The notes below the pieces were generated by a model. It searched no databases. It saw only the letters and a list, made by a program, of their open reading frames with translations, and had not been told where the DNA came from. Shown here one piece after another: positions 46,101 through 56,000 of a stretch of 64,000 bases of DNA (position 1 is the first letter of the stretch; each line of letters starts with the position of its first letter). Source of the DNA: Lagopus muta (lineage: Eukaryota > Chordata > Aves > Galliformes > Phasianidae); the NCBI RefSeq assembly GCF_023343835.1, contig NC_064437.1:26573001-26637000 (forward strand), read 5' to 3'. A program made the translations under genes and the position numbers.

Positions 46101-49100
46101 ACCTCCCCAGTGCTACCACCTCCCTCCCCAGGGATCATCAGCATGGTGTCTGCACAGATTTTGCAGGCTCTGAGCTTGTGCTGAAAAGGCCATAAAACCA
46201 GGAGTCCCACAGCATTGAAAGGAAGAAAGGTTTGAGGCGTGGGTCCTGCTGGGTGATCTATGTGATGTCCTGGGGCCACCAGCTTCTCCTGGGCTCCTTA
46301 CCTGGACGTGCAGCTTGTGCTGGAGCTCCATGGGCTCAAGGAAGTTGCAGGGGACAATCCCTTTCTGCAGGGAAGAGACAAGGGAGGAGCATTGTTGGGA
46401 CTCAGGGGTTAGTGGCTGCCTGGGGTGAAAAGGTCGTCTAGTTTCAGCCCTGTGAATAGCCTTGGATCATCTTGAGGTGGTTACTTGACCATCCAGGAAA
46501 CTGAAGATAAGGGAATGATTTCTGTGTGGTACTTATGATGGGCAGCTTGGGCACATGTGGTCAGGCAAGCAAAGCAGCACATCTGGCCCCTGCCTGGTAG
46601 GAGCAACAGGAGCAGGACACCAGGAGGTTCCTTCTACCAGCCTATAGCCATCTGCCCTCAGACTTCAATACAGGATGCAGGGAAACTGGGTTCAGAAACC
46701 CCATTATTGCCCTACCAGTCCTCTGTAGTCCCTTTGTGCCAGCAGACCCCCATACCTTCCCGTTAAACATCACCGTAGCCCAGTTGTCCTTCTCTTTCTT
46801 CAGAACAAAGACGATGTTTCCAGGCAGGACCTGCAGCTCCTCAGCAGTTTCAGGTATGAACTCATACAGGACGCGGTGCGGCTGCCCTTCAAGAGCCCTG
46901 GAATGGAAGCCAGCGTCATGTCAGGAGGGGAGGTGATGCCGCTGTTTTACCTCACAGGGGGCCTAAGCTCTGCTCCCTCATTTCTCTCCTCCTCTCTCCC
47001 ATTGGTTCTGAACACTCAGCTGGATGGTGCAGGACATGGCTGCACCAGGCTGTTTGTTAGCAATGCTGCCGATGTTTCATCCAACCTACCTGAGGATTTC
47101 CAGTGTCTTGGGCCTGGGTGGAGGCCCAGAAGCCTGTGAACAAGAAGACAGAAGGAAATCCGTCATAATCTGGAGGATTTGGGTTGCTTTGCAGAAACGT
47201 CCTGCAGTCCTTTCCCGTGCCTGTTGTCCTCCCTGTGTGGGTCCCTCCTTCTCACACTGGTATCAGGTCATCAGTTTCCTTCTCCACTCAGCCCTTATGA
47301 ATCTTACGGGAGGGTTTGTCACCTCCCCGAGCTCCCAAAGGCCCACCCATGGCTCAGGGCCTGGCTTCCCCATAACCTCAGCTCAGACATGAGTAGGCTT
47401 GGGCTGTGACCTCTGGTGAAGGAAGCAGCTGAGATGTGGGAGTAGCTTCCTCCTCACCCTGGCCGTGGTAGGAAGTTTGGGGTGGTGACGCTGCTCTTTG
47501 CTCACCACTCTCATCCAGATGTCCCCCACCCCCAAGTATGCCTGAAGCTCTGCTTGGTATCCCTGTGTATGCTTGAAGCTCTCTGCACCACATGGACTGC
47601 AGGGCATTGATTCCTTACCTGCGGTTGGAGGGGAGCAAATCCTGAAAAACTGTCCTTGTCCACCACGGATGCCACCACCTACAGCCAAAGGAAGACATGC
47701 TGTGACTTGGTGCTCCTCTTAGACCTCTGATCTCTGACATCCACTGTCCTCCTTTGCTTCCATCCAAGTCAACCTCTTTGGGTGTGGGTGCTCTGGGTTT
47801 GCTTTCCCTGGCAGCGCTGGCACTGGGGTGTCCATTCTGCCTCCCAGTGCCTGAGCTTGAGGGTGCACCCCCGTGCTTGGACCTTCCACAGTAATGTGGG
47901 AGAAGCCCTGCTCAATTGTCTGAGCTGCTTCAGGCTGAGCAGAGCCAGTACTGGATGTTACTTGCGGGTGTCAGATTTTAAATAATTCCTTTTTTTTTTT
48001 TTTCTTCCCTTGTGCACCAAATATCTTGGCTTGGTTTGAAGCTCCAGTGGGACCTTCCCATCTCACCACTGAGTGACCATCCCTCACTTCTCACCAAGGA
48101 AAGTGAAAATGGGCCATGCTGAGCCACACAGATAAAAGGGTGTTTCTGTGAGCTTAACTCTGCTATTCCTACATAGTCCTGGTGCCTGCAGCATCCCCAA
48201 GGTTTGGGCTGGCTTTGCATCTCTGCTCAGCAAGCACAGCTCAGTTCTTGGTGGCTGTAAGGCAGAGAGGGCAATCGGCATCTCTCTTCAGCCTGCAGAC
48301 GTGGCTTGCATTAATGCTCCTTTCTTACCATGGCTTTTCCCAGGTAGTCCTTCTTCTCCAGCTGAGCAACTTGCTTTTCGTTTGGTCGAAACAGCTTCCC
48401 TGTGGGAATTGCCACTGGCTCATAGAGCTTCTGCTTCTGTAGCAGGGAGAAATCAAAGAACCAGTAAGGTTGGAAAAGCCTTTTAAGATCATCTAGTCAT
48501 GGACCTCCATAGGCAGGCACTGAGCTGAGACCTGCTGCTCCTCACCAAGATGGCTTCCATTGCCCTGTCAATCTTGTTGTGCTGGGGCTCACTCTTTGAG
48601 CTCAGTGCCAGTGTCAGGTGCTCCTCAGCTTTCTTCCAGTCCTCTGTGGTGGCATACACCAGTGCAATGTTGTAAAGGATCTGCAGAGGGATGGGAGCCA
48701 GAGAATGGTCTTTTAGAGGCACTAGACCCTTGCTGCGGGTGTTTTTTGTTACCCTGATGACATCTTGGGTAACACCAGCTCTCTATTCCTACTCTAGCGT
48801 GCTTGATTTTTTTGCAAGGCATGAATCGTAGAATCCTTCAGGTTGGAAAAGACATCTCAGTTCACCAAGTCCATCCCCATCATGCTCACTAACCACGTCC
48901 CTCAGTGCCACATCTTGGACACCTCCAGGAATGGTGACTCCAACACCTCCCTGGGCAGCCTGTGCCACTGCATCACCACTCTTTCGGAGGAGAAATGTTC
49001 CTAATGTCCAACCTGAACATCCCCTGGCACAACTCAAGGCCATTCCCTCTCATCCAATTGCAGTTACATGGGAGCAGAGGCCGACCCCACCTCACCACAG

Positions 49101-49959
49101 CTTCCTTTCAGGCAGCTGCAGAGCAGTGAAGTCTCCCCTGAGCTCCTTTTCTCCACACTGCCCCGTCCCATTCCCTCGGCTGCTCCCCATCGCGCTGTGC
49201 TCCACACCCCACGCAGCTCCATGCCATTCTCTGGACATGAAGAGTCCAGTGAAAAACCATTGGGTGCATTTCCCCTGGACTTTGTTGACCGAGACTGAAA
49301 CACCGTTTGGTTTCCATCACCTCGCAAGCGAAGAGCCTGTAGCGCAGCCCCAGGATCTTGTAGTCGATGAGCTGGTTGCCTCGCAGCTGGGCCAGAGCCT
49401 CCTTGAAATCCTTCATGGCCATTTCATAGCTGGGGAGGAGAGGACAAGGTAGAGGCTCCCAAGGCCCCTCCACCTCCTCGTGACGGTGTTCTGGTAGCCC
49501 ACGTAAGCACTTCACCTCAGGGCTGAGTCCTCGGCCCCCCACATTGCCCACGGCTGCTCAGCCAAGAGCCACCAGCTGAACGGGGGGGTAAAACCGAAGC
49601 CATGCACTCACTTGTGTCTCTTGTAGAAGACGTTTCCCCGCTGGAAGTAGGCCACGGCCAGGTGCTTGTCACAGCTGATGCTCTGGGTGAGCGCCTGCAG
49701 GGAGCGGGGCAAGAGGAGCGAGAAGGGAACATCTGCAAGGAGAACTGGGCAACGTGTCCCCGCAGCATTGGGAGCTGTGCCTTACCTCCTCTGCCTCGGC
49801 CAGCTGCCCCAGGACCAGGTGGGTGCAGCCGATGTTGAAGCAGATTTTGGCCGGTGGGTTCTGGACGGCGGTGAAGGCCTTCAGGGCTGCCTGCCACTCC
49901 TTGCCATCCGCAGCACACACCCCCTCCTGCCACAGCCGGATGGTCTCCACCAGCGACAT
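43055..49959 (-). CDS. NCF2: NCF2 / p67phox, NADPH oxidase cytosolic activator (complete)
   Basis: p67phox moves with p47phox and p40phox to the membrane in phagocytes, where with Rac-GTP it activates electron flow through the NOX2 flavocytochrome to make superoxide. Fifteen coding exons (minus strand, first to last): 49786-49959, 49612-49694, 49321-49429, 48546-48680, 48329-48436, 47619-47678, 47090-47133, 46756-46897, 46302-46364, 45710-45785, 44754-44797, 44196-44347, 44016-44127, 43716-43872, 43055-43152. They join in frame to 518 residues (human 526). Order: four N-terminal TPRs (to about 155) with Arg102, the Rac contact in human; the activation-domain block YLGKAMVVASVV (about 197-208); first SH3 (about 244-300); Pro-rich linker; PB1 domain (about 352-433) that binds p40phox; C-terminal SH3 (about 456-510) that binds p47phox. 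The start is the family-typical MSLVE; an in-frame upstream Met at 50058 gives an unrelated Arg/Gly-rich leader and is less likely. Confidence 0.98.
43716..43872 (-). CDS. NCF2: NCF2 coding exon 14 (C-terminal SH3)
   Basis: Encodes residues 435-486: [20 protein letters not shown], then [17 protein letters not shown] and VILVLSK. The acceptor at 43873-43878 (ccctag) was chosen over a nearer cag at about 43850 because only it gives phase 0 and a linker like that of mammals. Confidence 0.95.
44016..44127 (-). CDS. NCF2: NCF2 coding exon 13 (PB1 end)
   Basis: Encodes [20 protein letters not shown] through [12 protein letters not shown], the second half of PB1. The intron before it is only 68 bases. 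Donor gtcagc. Confidence 0.97.
44196..44347 (-). CDS. NCF2: NCF2 coding exon 12 (PB1)
   Basis: Encodes residues 347-396, with [14 protein letters not shown] and a segment ending LQPEHTML: first half of the PB1 domain. The Lys in LKVHYKY form its basic face, which binds the acidic p40phox PB1 motif. Confidence 0.97.
44754..44797 (-). CDS. NCF2: NCF2 coding exon 11 (short, fast-diverging)
   Basis: Forty-four bases encoding [15 protein letters not shown]. It was chosen because it is the only splice pair (ctcag acceptor, gtaag donor) in the 0.9 kb gap that links phases 1 and 0 without a stop. Sequence similarity to mammals is weak here. Confidence 0.8.
44798..45709 (-). other. NCF2: NCF2 intron 10
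   Basis: A 0.9 kb intron, the largest in NCF2. No repeat or second exon is recognised. Scattered open frames on both strands are GC-driven. Confidence 0.75.
45710..45785 (-). CDS. NCF2: NCF2 coding exon 10 (Pro-rich)
   Basis: Encodes [20 protein letters not shown] then RRPAP, the proline-rich linker between SH3 and PB1. It ends one base into the next codon; donor gtcagt. Confidence 0.93.
46302..46364 (-). CDS. NCF2: NCF2 coding exon 9
   Basis: Sixty-three bases, [20 protein letters not shown] then Gln. [10 protein letters not shown] closes the first SH3 domain. Confidence 0.97.
46756..46897 (-). CDS. NCF2: NCF2 coding exon 8 (first SH3)
   Basis: Encodes residues 238-285, [20 protein letters not shown] through [10 protein letters not shown]. 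The VLYEF and NWATV blocks are the ALYDY and Trp signatures of the first SH3 domain. Confidence 0.97.
47090..47133 (-). CDS. NCF2: NCF2 coding exon 7
   Basis: A 44-base exon encoding [14 protein letters not shown] plus two bases of Arg238, a short Pro-rich spacer before the first SH3. Confidence 0.95.
47619..47678 (-). CDS. NCF2: NCF2 coding exon 6 (activation domain)
   Basis: Sixty bases, residues 204-223: [20 protein letters not shown]. Val204, reported as critical for NADPH oxidase activation in human, is the first residue. Confidence 0.97.
48329..48436 (-). CDS. NCF2: NCF2 coding exon 5
   Basis: Encodes residues 168-203, [20 protein letters not shown] then a segment ending KKDYLGKAM. 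It contains the start of the activation domain. Donor gtaaga. Confidence 0.97.
48448..48506 (-). mobile_element. Short CR1 3' fragment, antisense
   Basis: Resembles the reverse complement of the CR1 3' end (AAGGTTGGAAAAGCCTTTTA then AGATCATCTAGTC). About 60 bases inside a 109-base NCF2 intron. Confidence 0.6.
48546..48680 (-). CDS. NCF2: NCF2 coding exon 4
   Basis: Encodes residues 123-167, [20 protein letters not shown] through IDRAMEAIL, the TPR 3/4 hairpin. Both ends are phase 0. Confidence 0.97.
48825..49240 (-). mobile_element. CR1 LINE 3' fragment, antisense in NCF2 intron 3
   Basis: It begins with the inverted terminal octamers (AATCGTAGAATCCTTCAGG) and runs through the conserved CACCTCCCTGGGCAGCCTGT block to about CATTCTCTGGACATG. 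It fills most of the 640-base intron between exons 3 and 4. Confidence 0.92.
49321..49429 (-). CDS. NCF2: NCF2 coding exon 3 (Rac-contact Arg102)
   Basis: Encodes residues 86-122, with [20 protein letters not shown] and ending RLFACE. Arg102 in QLRGNQ is the residue needed for Rac binding in human p67phox and sits at the same number here. Confidence 0.97.
49612..49694 (-). CDS. NCF2: NCF2 coding exon 2
   Basis: Encodes residues 59-85, [20 protein letters not shown] then NVFYKRH: TPR 2. Acceptor ctgcag, donor gtgagt. Confidence 0.97.
49786..49959 (-). CDS. NCF2: NCF2 coding exon 1
   Basis: Start codon at 49957-49959 with A at -3. Encodes residues 1-58, [20 protein letters not shown] to LAEAEE: the first TPR and part of the second. 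Donor gtaagg (minus strand). Confidence 0.97.
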
Positions 49960-51884
49960 GATGGACGCGGTGCGCCCAGCCTTCCCCGCGGTGTCTGCCT
50001 CCCTCTCCCAGCCCCTCCCAGCTGCACGTCTGCCTTCCCACAGCCCGCCTGGTGCCACAAACCCACCAGGAAGTGGCCCTGGTGGTGTCAGAGCAGCGTG
50101 GCCCCGAGATGGGGAAGTGGAACTGCCCTGCTGCTACGGGCTTCCACTCGGGGCTGTGCCTGCATTGCAGCTTCTCCTCCTCGGGTTGTGCTTCTGGGGG
50201 CTTTGTGTGGGGGTGCCGGCATTGGAGGGGTTTATTGGCTTGAGGTTGGCCTTGCAAAGCTGTTTGGTGAGTGCTGCAGCCCATCATAAGTGTTTCGTAA
50301 GAATCTGAAAGCTGTCAGCAAGACTTTGCCCTTGTGTATTTATTCAGGCTTCCCCATAGATAATGCCAACAGCAGGAGGGAGAGCGCGGAGGAGACTTCT
50401 GCTCTACTGCTCAGAAGAAACCTGATCTGCTGAGGGCTGGGTTTGAAGAGTGTGACAGCGCGCATCTGCAGACTTCCGTGCACCCTCATGGCCTCCCTGC
50501 AGGGCTCTGCTCTCACACTCCCATCCAGCAATGGTTCCCCCCTGTTGGGGTGCTGCCCTGCTGGCTGGGCTATCTGCTAGCCCAGGTTGATCCCAGAAAT
50601 GGAGCCAGGGATGTGGGGGAGGATGTGAGATCCCTCCTGTGGAAAGTGCTCATTTCACCTGCATTTGGCACACAGATGAGATCCGAAGCACAGCAAGTGC
50701 ACATGGCAACTGCTCCTTCTGATAATTTTAACCTCACATACAGCTTCCAGTTTTGAAGCTGTGATAAGCACTGCCTTTCTAGTAACAGAGCAAACCTCTT
50801 GTTCCCCTTTCTCTCAGTTTAGTAGAAGGAGAAACCTATTTCTTGTCTAAGTGAGGAATGTGGATGTTACCATCTGCGTTGTGAGCCTCTTGAAGCACAA
50901 GCACAAGTCACTGAGAGCTGGTAGGAATGGCACAGGACAGCCTGAAATCCAGCGAGTGTGCAGTAGTCGCCTTTAAGTTTGCACTGCAACAATATGCATG
51001 GTTTTATCATCGTTGCTGGAGTGAAGAGACACAAAAAGAGCCCAGATCAGCACTTCCTCGTGTCCTACACCTGCATCTCCAGGGATAGGAGTGTGCCCAT
51101 CATGTGACGCTGCTCTGGAGGCAGATGGGTGAGCAGGGCCAGCATGATGCACCGTGCTGTGATGTGAGCACAGCATGCTCCTGAGCTCACTGCCCCTTCC
51201 CGTTTCAGTCAGCAGCAGTCAGCAGAAGAGAGGCCTTCCCTCAGCTCTGCCCTCCTACGCTGCGCCTGCAGGCAGGCTCATTTCGCGCATCCCTGAGCAC
51301 AGAGGAACAAAATAAACACATCTTTATAACCGTTCCTAAATACTTCATAGCATACCCTGAGGGGAATCTGGAAAACCTGAAGATTGCTCTTCCGCTGCCT
51401 TTGTTAGTCCAATGCCACACAGAGGGAGCCGGTCCACTGTGACTTTGATTGGTTTTGGAAAGTTGATTACAGGTTCATCCCCTGGAGATGCCAGAGATGA
51501 ACACAATCCCAACCATGAGATCAGGACTTTCACCCCCTGCAACAACCCTGCCTCACTGCTTTTCTCCTTTAGGGAAGGCATACAGCATCAGTGGTTGGGA
51601 ACGTCACTCCATGGTTCAAGTCTGAGTGCAGGCAGGGACACCTCTAGCAATCCTGGTTTGGAACATCTCCTGTTGTTTAAATGTCTTGAAACAACCTCAG
51701 ATTTTCTTGTATGCCATGTATTGCCATGACTTAAAGGAGAAACATCTGCTAGAAAGCAAGCTTAGCAAGATAAATAATGGAGGGGAGAAGCTCTAGGGCT
51801 TGCTTTTTATCTTTGGTCAGCCCTTGCATTCAGCTGCCTGCAGAATTAAAAAGTTGTTAGCCTCAAGATATTTCAGACTCCAAG
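49960..51884. other. NCF2 upstream / ARPC5 downstream interval
   Basis: About 1.9 kb between the NCF2 start codon and the inferred ARPC5 3' end. It must hold the NCF2 5'UTR and promoter. The first 300 bases (to about 50260) are GC-rich and open in several frames, but no protein is recognised. I see no TATA box at a convincing position and no clear repeat. Confidence 0.6.
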
Positions 51885-51901
51885 TAAATATTCAGTGACG
51901 A

Positions 51902-51922
51902 TTTATTTGTCTGGTCTTTATT
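51902..51922 (-). terminator. ARPC5: Tandem ARPC5 poly(A) signals
   Basis: Two AATAAA hexamers on the minus strand, at 51917-51922 and 51902-51907, about 1 kb past the stop. Their spacing suggests cleavage near 51880-51895. A third possible hexamer is at 52142-52147. Confidence 0.65.
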
Positions 51923-51923
51923 A

Positions 51924-51924
<1 letters not shown>

Positions 51925-51966
<42 letters not shown>
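51925..51966. repeat. 42-base A homopolymer
   Basis: An uninterrupted run of 42 A on the plus strand, T in the sense of ARPC5, directly next to the AATAAA pair. No retroposed body of a known family is visible on its 5' side. Confidence 0.95.
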
Positions 51967-51967
<1 letters not shown>

Positions 51968-52956
51968 CAGATATCAAAAAACAGCAAAGAGTTTACAAGT
52001 CCCCCAACCGTTTCACACAACGGAACTGTTGTAAAATGGCAAATGTAAAACTGTGTGTCTCAGTCCTGGCCCTAACCTTCAGTGGTGAGCTGTGGGCTGG
52101 GATGCCCAGGGCTTCCTTAATTCCTTTTTAAAATACTCCTCTTTATTTTGGAACTTTCATTTGTCTACTAATGCGCTGTGGTACAGCAGGAATGTCAACT
52201 GTCTGGTAAGCCTCAAGACTACGTCCCTTTTCTTCTCCTGTGTAGGATCTTTAGTTCCCACAATAAAAAGCTTCCTGGACTGGGCTCCAGTGTAAATGGA
52301 CCTTTAAATTCTAGCACACGAAGCGCAGGAAGGACAGCTCCACCCTTGCTGTGATCTGCCTGCTGTTCACCTGGCCTCTGACTGAGCACAGCACGTCGGA
52401 ACAGGCCACGAGGTGTGAGGTTAAGGAAAATACCTGGCTTACTGGAATGACGATTGGTCAGAGGGAAGCTGCTCTTTTCTGTCCTACTCACTGCTGTAGG
52501 CTCGGAGGCTGACCAAAGGAAACATGGTCCAGTTACCAACGTTTGCAGCTGCCCCACTTTTCAAATATTTATCTTACATCAGAACACTGCTTGGCTAGCA
52601 AAAAGGATTAAGACATTGCCCTACGTCCCTCAGCACTTGTGTGGAAAGTCAGGCCCAAATCTGCCATAATTATACACAAATACAAATCAATCTAAACATG
52701 TTGTCAATGTAGCTATGCGTGTCACTGAAATGCTCGAGTACCAAATAGTCCTGTTAGAAATAAAATTGCACCTTCATAATTTTCCAGAGTTTAACAAAAA
52801 GAGATCACGATATGCATTACTTGTCAGGTACGAAAGAAGCAGCGAGAAGGCAAGCTGAGAGACAGGTGCTGCCCACAGGGCAGCAATGGCATCTGGGTGG
52901 GTTTTGCACCAGCATTTCCCACACCACGGAGAGCAAACAGCCATTTGCTGCTGGAG

Positions 52957-53019
52957 TTAAACCGTTTTCCTGGCAGTCAACACACGGACGATGGACCCCA
53001 ATCCACCAGCAGCCAGCGC
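52957..53019 (-). CDS. ARPC5: ARPC5 coding exon 4 and stop
   Basis: Encodes [20 protein letters not shown] then TAA at 52957-52959. Acceptor ctag after a pyrimidine tract. Confidence 0.98.
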   Translation of the reverse strand, partial: ALAAGGLGSIVRVLTARKTV

Positions 53020-56000
53020 CTAGGAAGAGAAACATGGCAGTGAGCAGCAAGTCGTGGCTACAGACCCAACCAGCCACTGGTTGGACTTCCCCACCGTATA
53101 TAAATAAGCACCTTTCAGCAGCTCAAACCCAGAACAACAACAGGGAAGCATGGCTGCATTCATTTTAGGGACAGCAAGTTAACATGCTTTTGTTTCCCTG
53201 CATAACTAAGTTGCAAATTTGGCTTCCCTCAAGGAAAGAAATTCTATTTCCGTCCCCTTGAACCACTATGTTGAACTATTTTGTTTGCCCCAGTCTGACT
53301 TAAAAAAAATACACATAAATCAAACTCTAAATGCAGAATTGTTACTTAAGGAATCAGAAGAATGAGGAAGAACAACAGAACTCTGAACGTGCAGGACAGC
53401 GCACTCCTCACTGCGGGAAACGCAGCACTTGGCTGTTGGCACACTGTGGTTATGGACAACTGCAAGCTGGTCAGAAGGGACAGGTGAGGAAGGAAGGGAG
53501 GTGTTCCTTCTCTATCATGAGAGGAGCAGAGTGCTTATCAAGAATGGCTACAGACAAGTTGAAAGCTTACGGGTGGGAGTTAAGAGACTAAGGAAACAAA
53601 GGGAGCAAGAAGAAAATGCACCAGCAAAGGAAGCAGGGACAGGTACCCCGGGAGGAGTACAGGGATGCTGCTGGGCTGTGTAGGTCAGGATGGCTGAGGC
53701 CCAACTGGAAGTGGGCTTGGCAAGGGACACAAAGAACAAGAAAGTGTTCTACAGGTACATCAGCCAGGTACTGACATCCTTAGGGGTCAGTACTGGAACT
53801 GGTGTTCTTTAATATCTTCATCAGTGGGACCGAGTGTGCCCTCAGCAAGTCTGTGGGTGACACCAACCTGTGCGGTGCAGACAACGTGCCAAGGGATGAG
53901 ATGCTGTTCAGAGAGACTTAGACAGGCCAAGCAGCAGGCCCAGGAGAGCCTCATGGGGCTCAACAAACCCAAGTGCAAGGTCTTGCAACTGGGTCATGGC
54001 AACTCCCGCTATCAGTGCAAGCTGGTGGATAAAGGATAGAGCGCAGCCCTGATGAAAAGGACTTGGGGGCTGTAGGGAAACTGCTAGGTCACAATGTGAA
54101 TTGGTGATTGAGCACCTGGTTGAAGGGGTGTGGCTGGGCCAGGGAGAACAACCAAATTGTTTGCATCTGTGCTTCCCATATGATCAGAAGGGGTGGAGCC
54201 AGGGTGGATCCACCCTGAGCTCACATAAGGGCCAGCCATGGAAGGGTGAGCATCTCTTGGGTTACTTCCTGGGGAATGCTGAGTACTTAGAGAGACTTTT
54301 CTCCAGTTGGGTGAGTTTAACTCTTTATATGGTATTAGCCTACCTGCAAATACTTCAGTTGCTATAACTAAGAACCTGTCAGAAGCAATTCTGCTTCTTC
54401 GTAAGTCAAAATGGGGTACTGGTGGACGGCAGCTGGGCATGAGCCACTCATGTGCCCTTGCAGCCCAGGAAGTCAACTGTATCCCTGGCTGCACCAAAAG
54501 CAGCATGGCCAGCAGATTGAGGGAGGTGATGCTGCCTCTCTACTCTGTGCTGGTGAGACCTCATCTGGAGTACTAAATCTAGATGTGGAGTCCTTGGTAC
54601 AGCAGAGACATGCTCCTGCTGGAGCACATCTGGAGAAAGGCTACAGAAATGACCTAAGGGATGGAACACCTCCTCTGTGAGGGCAGGCTGAGAGCTGTGG
54701 CTGTTCAGCATAGAGAGGAAAAGGCTCTGGGGAGACTAAGAGAAGCATGTCACTATCTAAAAGAGGGCTGTAAGAAAAAAGGGGACACTTCTTAGCAGGA
54801 TCTGTTTTGACGTGACAAGAGAAAATGGTTTCAAACTAAGAGGGGAGGTTAAGACTGGATATAAGGAAGAAGTTTTTTACGATAAGGGAGGTGAAGCACT
54901 GACACAGGTTGCCCAGAGATACAGTGAGTGCCCTGTCCCTGGAGACACCCAAGGTCAGGTTGGGCAGGGCACCATGGAGCTGTAGGTGTCCCTGTTCAGT
55001 GCAGGGAGGTTGGAGCAGATGGCCTTTAGAGGTCCCTTCCAACTCAAACAATTCCACGATCCTGTGAACCTATTTTAGTTTCACCAGGCAAAGGGTGGCT
55101 CTTACCAGGCTCAGTGAGTGTGCCCAGGACCCGGGAACCTGTTCCACAAAAAACCCAGGGGAAGAGCACATTCTATACACACACCTTCTCATGCCACTGC
55201 AGCAGCACAGCACTGCTGTTGTCAGAGGGGCTCTCAAAGCCTTTGTAGATGTATTTCATTAGCAGATCAACACCATTCTTATCCAGGGACTGGACTGCCT
55301 TCTCGATATCGTTGGCTTTGAATGAGATGAGGACCTTCAGGACAATACTTTCTGCACGATCCTGTCAATAGGTGAGAAAGGCAGAGAGACTTAATCTTGT
55401 ATAAGATGCAAAATAATACATTTGAGTAGAGCAGTTTGTACACAAATCTTATACTTTCTCTATTTAATAATTGTCTTTCAATGCTAAATAGTGTAATGGA
55501 GTTGTGAGTTTGCTCTGCTCTACGTTTCTCTGCCTCTCTGCTTGTTGCAATTTTTCATCCATTAAATGAGGTTAGGGCTAAATACTAACTTGCATATTGA
55601 AATTCAAGTTCTGACAAGCTCCAAAAAAGGTAAGGATTGAGTACTTGGCTGGCCTTATTTGTTACCAGAGCTTTTCCCATATCTTTGCCCTGTTTAACAA
55701 GACACAATTATTATATTCCATGGAAATGGCACTGGCCACGCTGGAAGGAAAAACTGCTGTAAGCCACATGCTTTCAGGAAAATCAGCTCCTGTCCTAGGT
55801 GCAGAGGACACAGTCTGGCAGCATTAACAATATTATGCATTAATGACCATTTGCAAGTCAGTGTGGATGTCATTTCAGGCCCAGGAGTTTGTGTGGCATG
55901 ATTACAGCCCTAGATTAGCCACGCAATCAGCAGAAAGTGACTGTTCCTGTTCATCCATCACTAACTGAGGGAGGATGAAAGAGAAGAGGTCTGAAGCTTG

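Larger units (their letters stand above)
51885..52956 (-). other. ARPC5: ARPC5 3' untranslated region
   Basis: From the stop codon down to tandem poly(A) signals; about 1.07 kb. It includes a 42-base A run (T on the transcribed strand). Moderately AT-rich, no intron seen. Confidence 0.7.

Noticed and set aside
49960-50058. Upstream in-frame Met that would extend NCF2 by 33 residues
   Set aside because: The family begins at MSLVE; the extension is unrelated Arg/Gly-rich sequence typical of a GC-rich leader.
49517-50308. Long open frames of 184-256 codons on both strands over NCF2 exons 1-2 and upstream
   Set aside because: They are GC-driven frames overlapping real NCF2 exons out of phase; products are Pro/Arg/Gly-rich with no family features.
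53824-54680. Open frames of 70-90 codons in the ARPC5 intron
   Set aside because: These are decayed CR1 ORF2 pieces and the nested insert, not a host gene.
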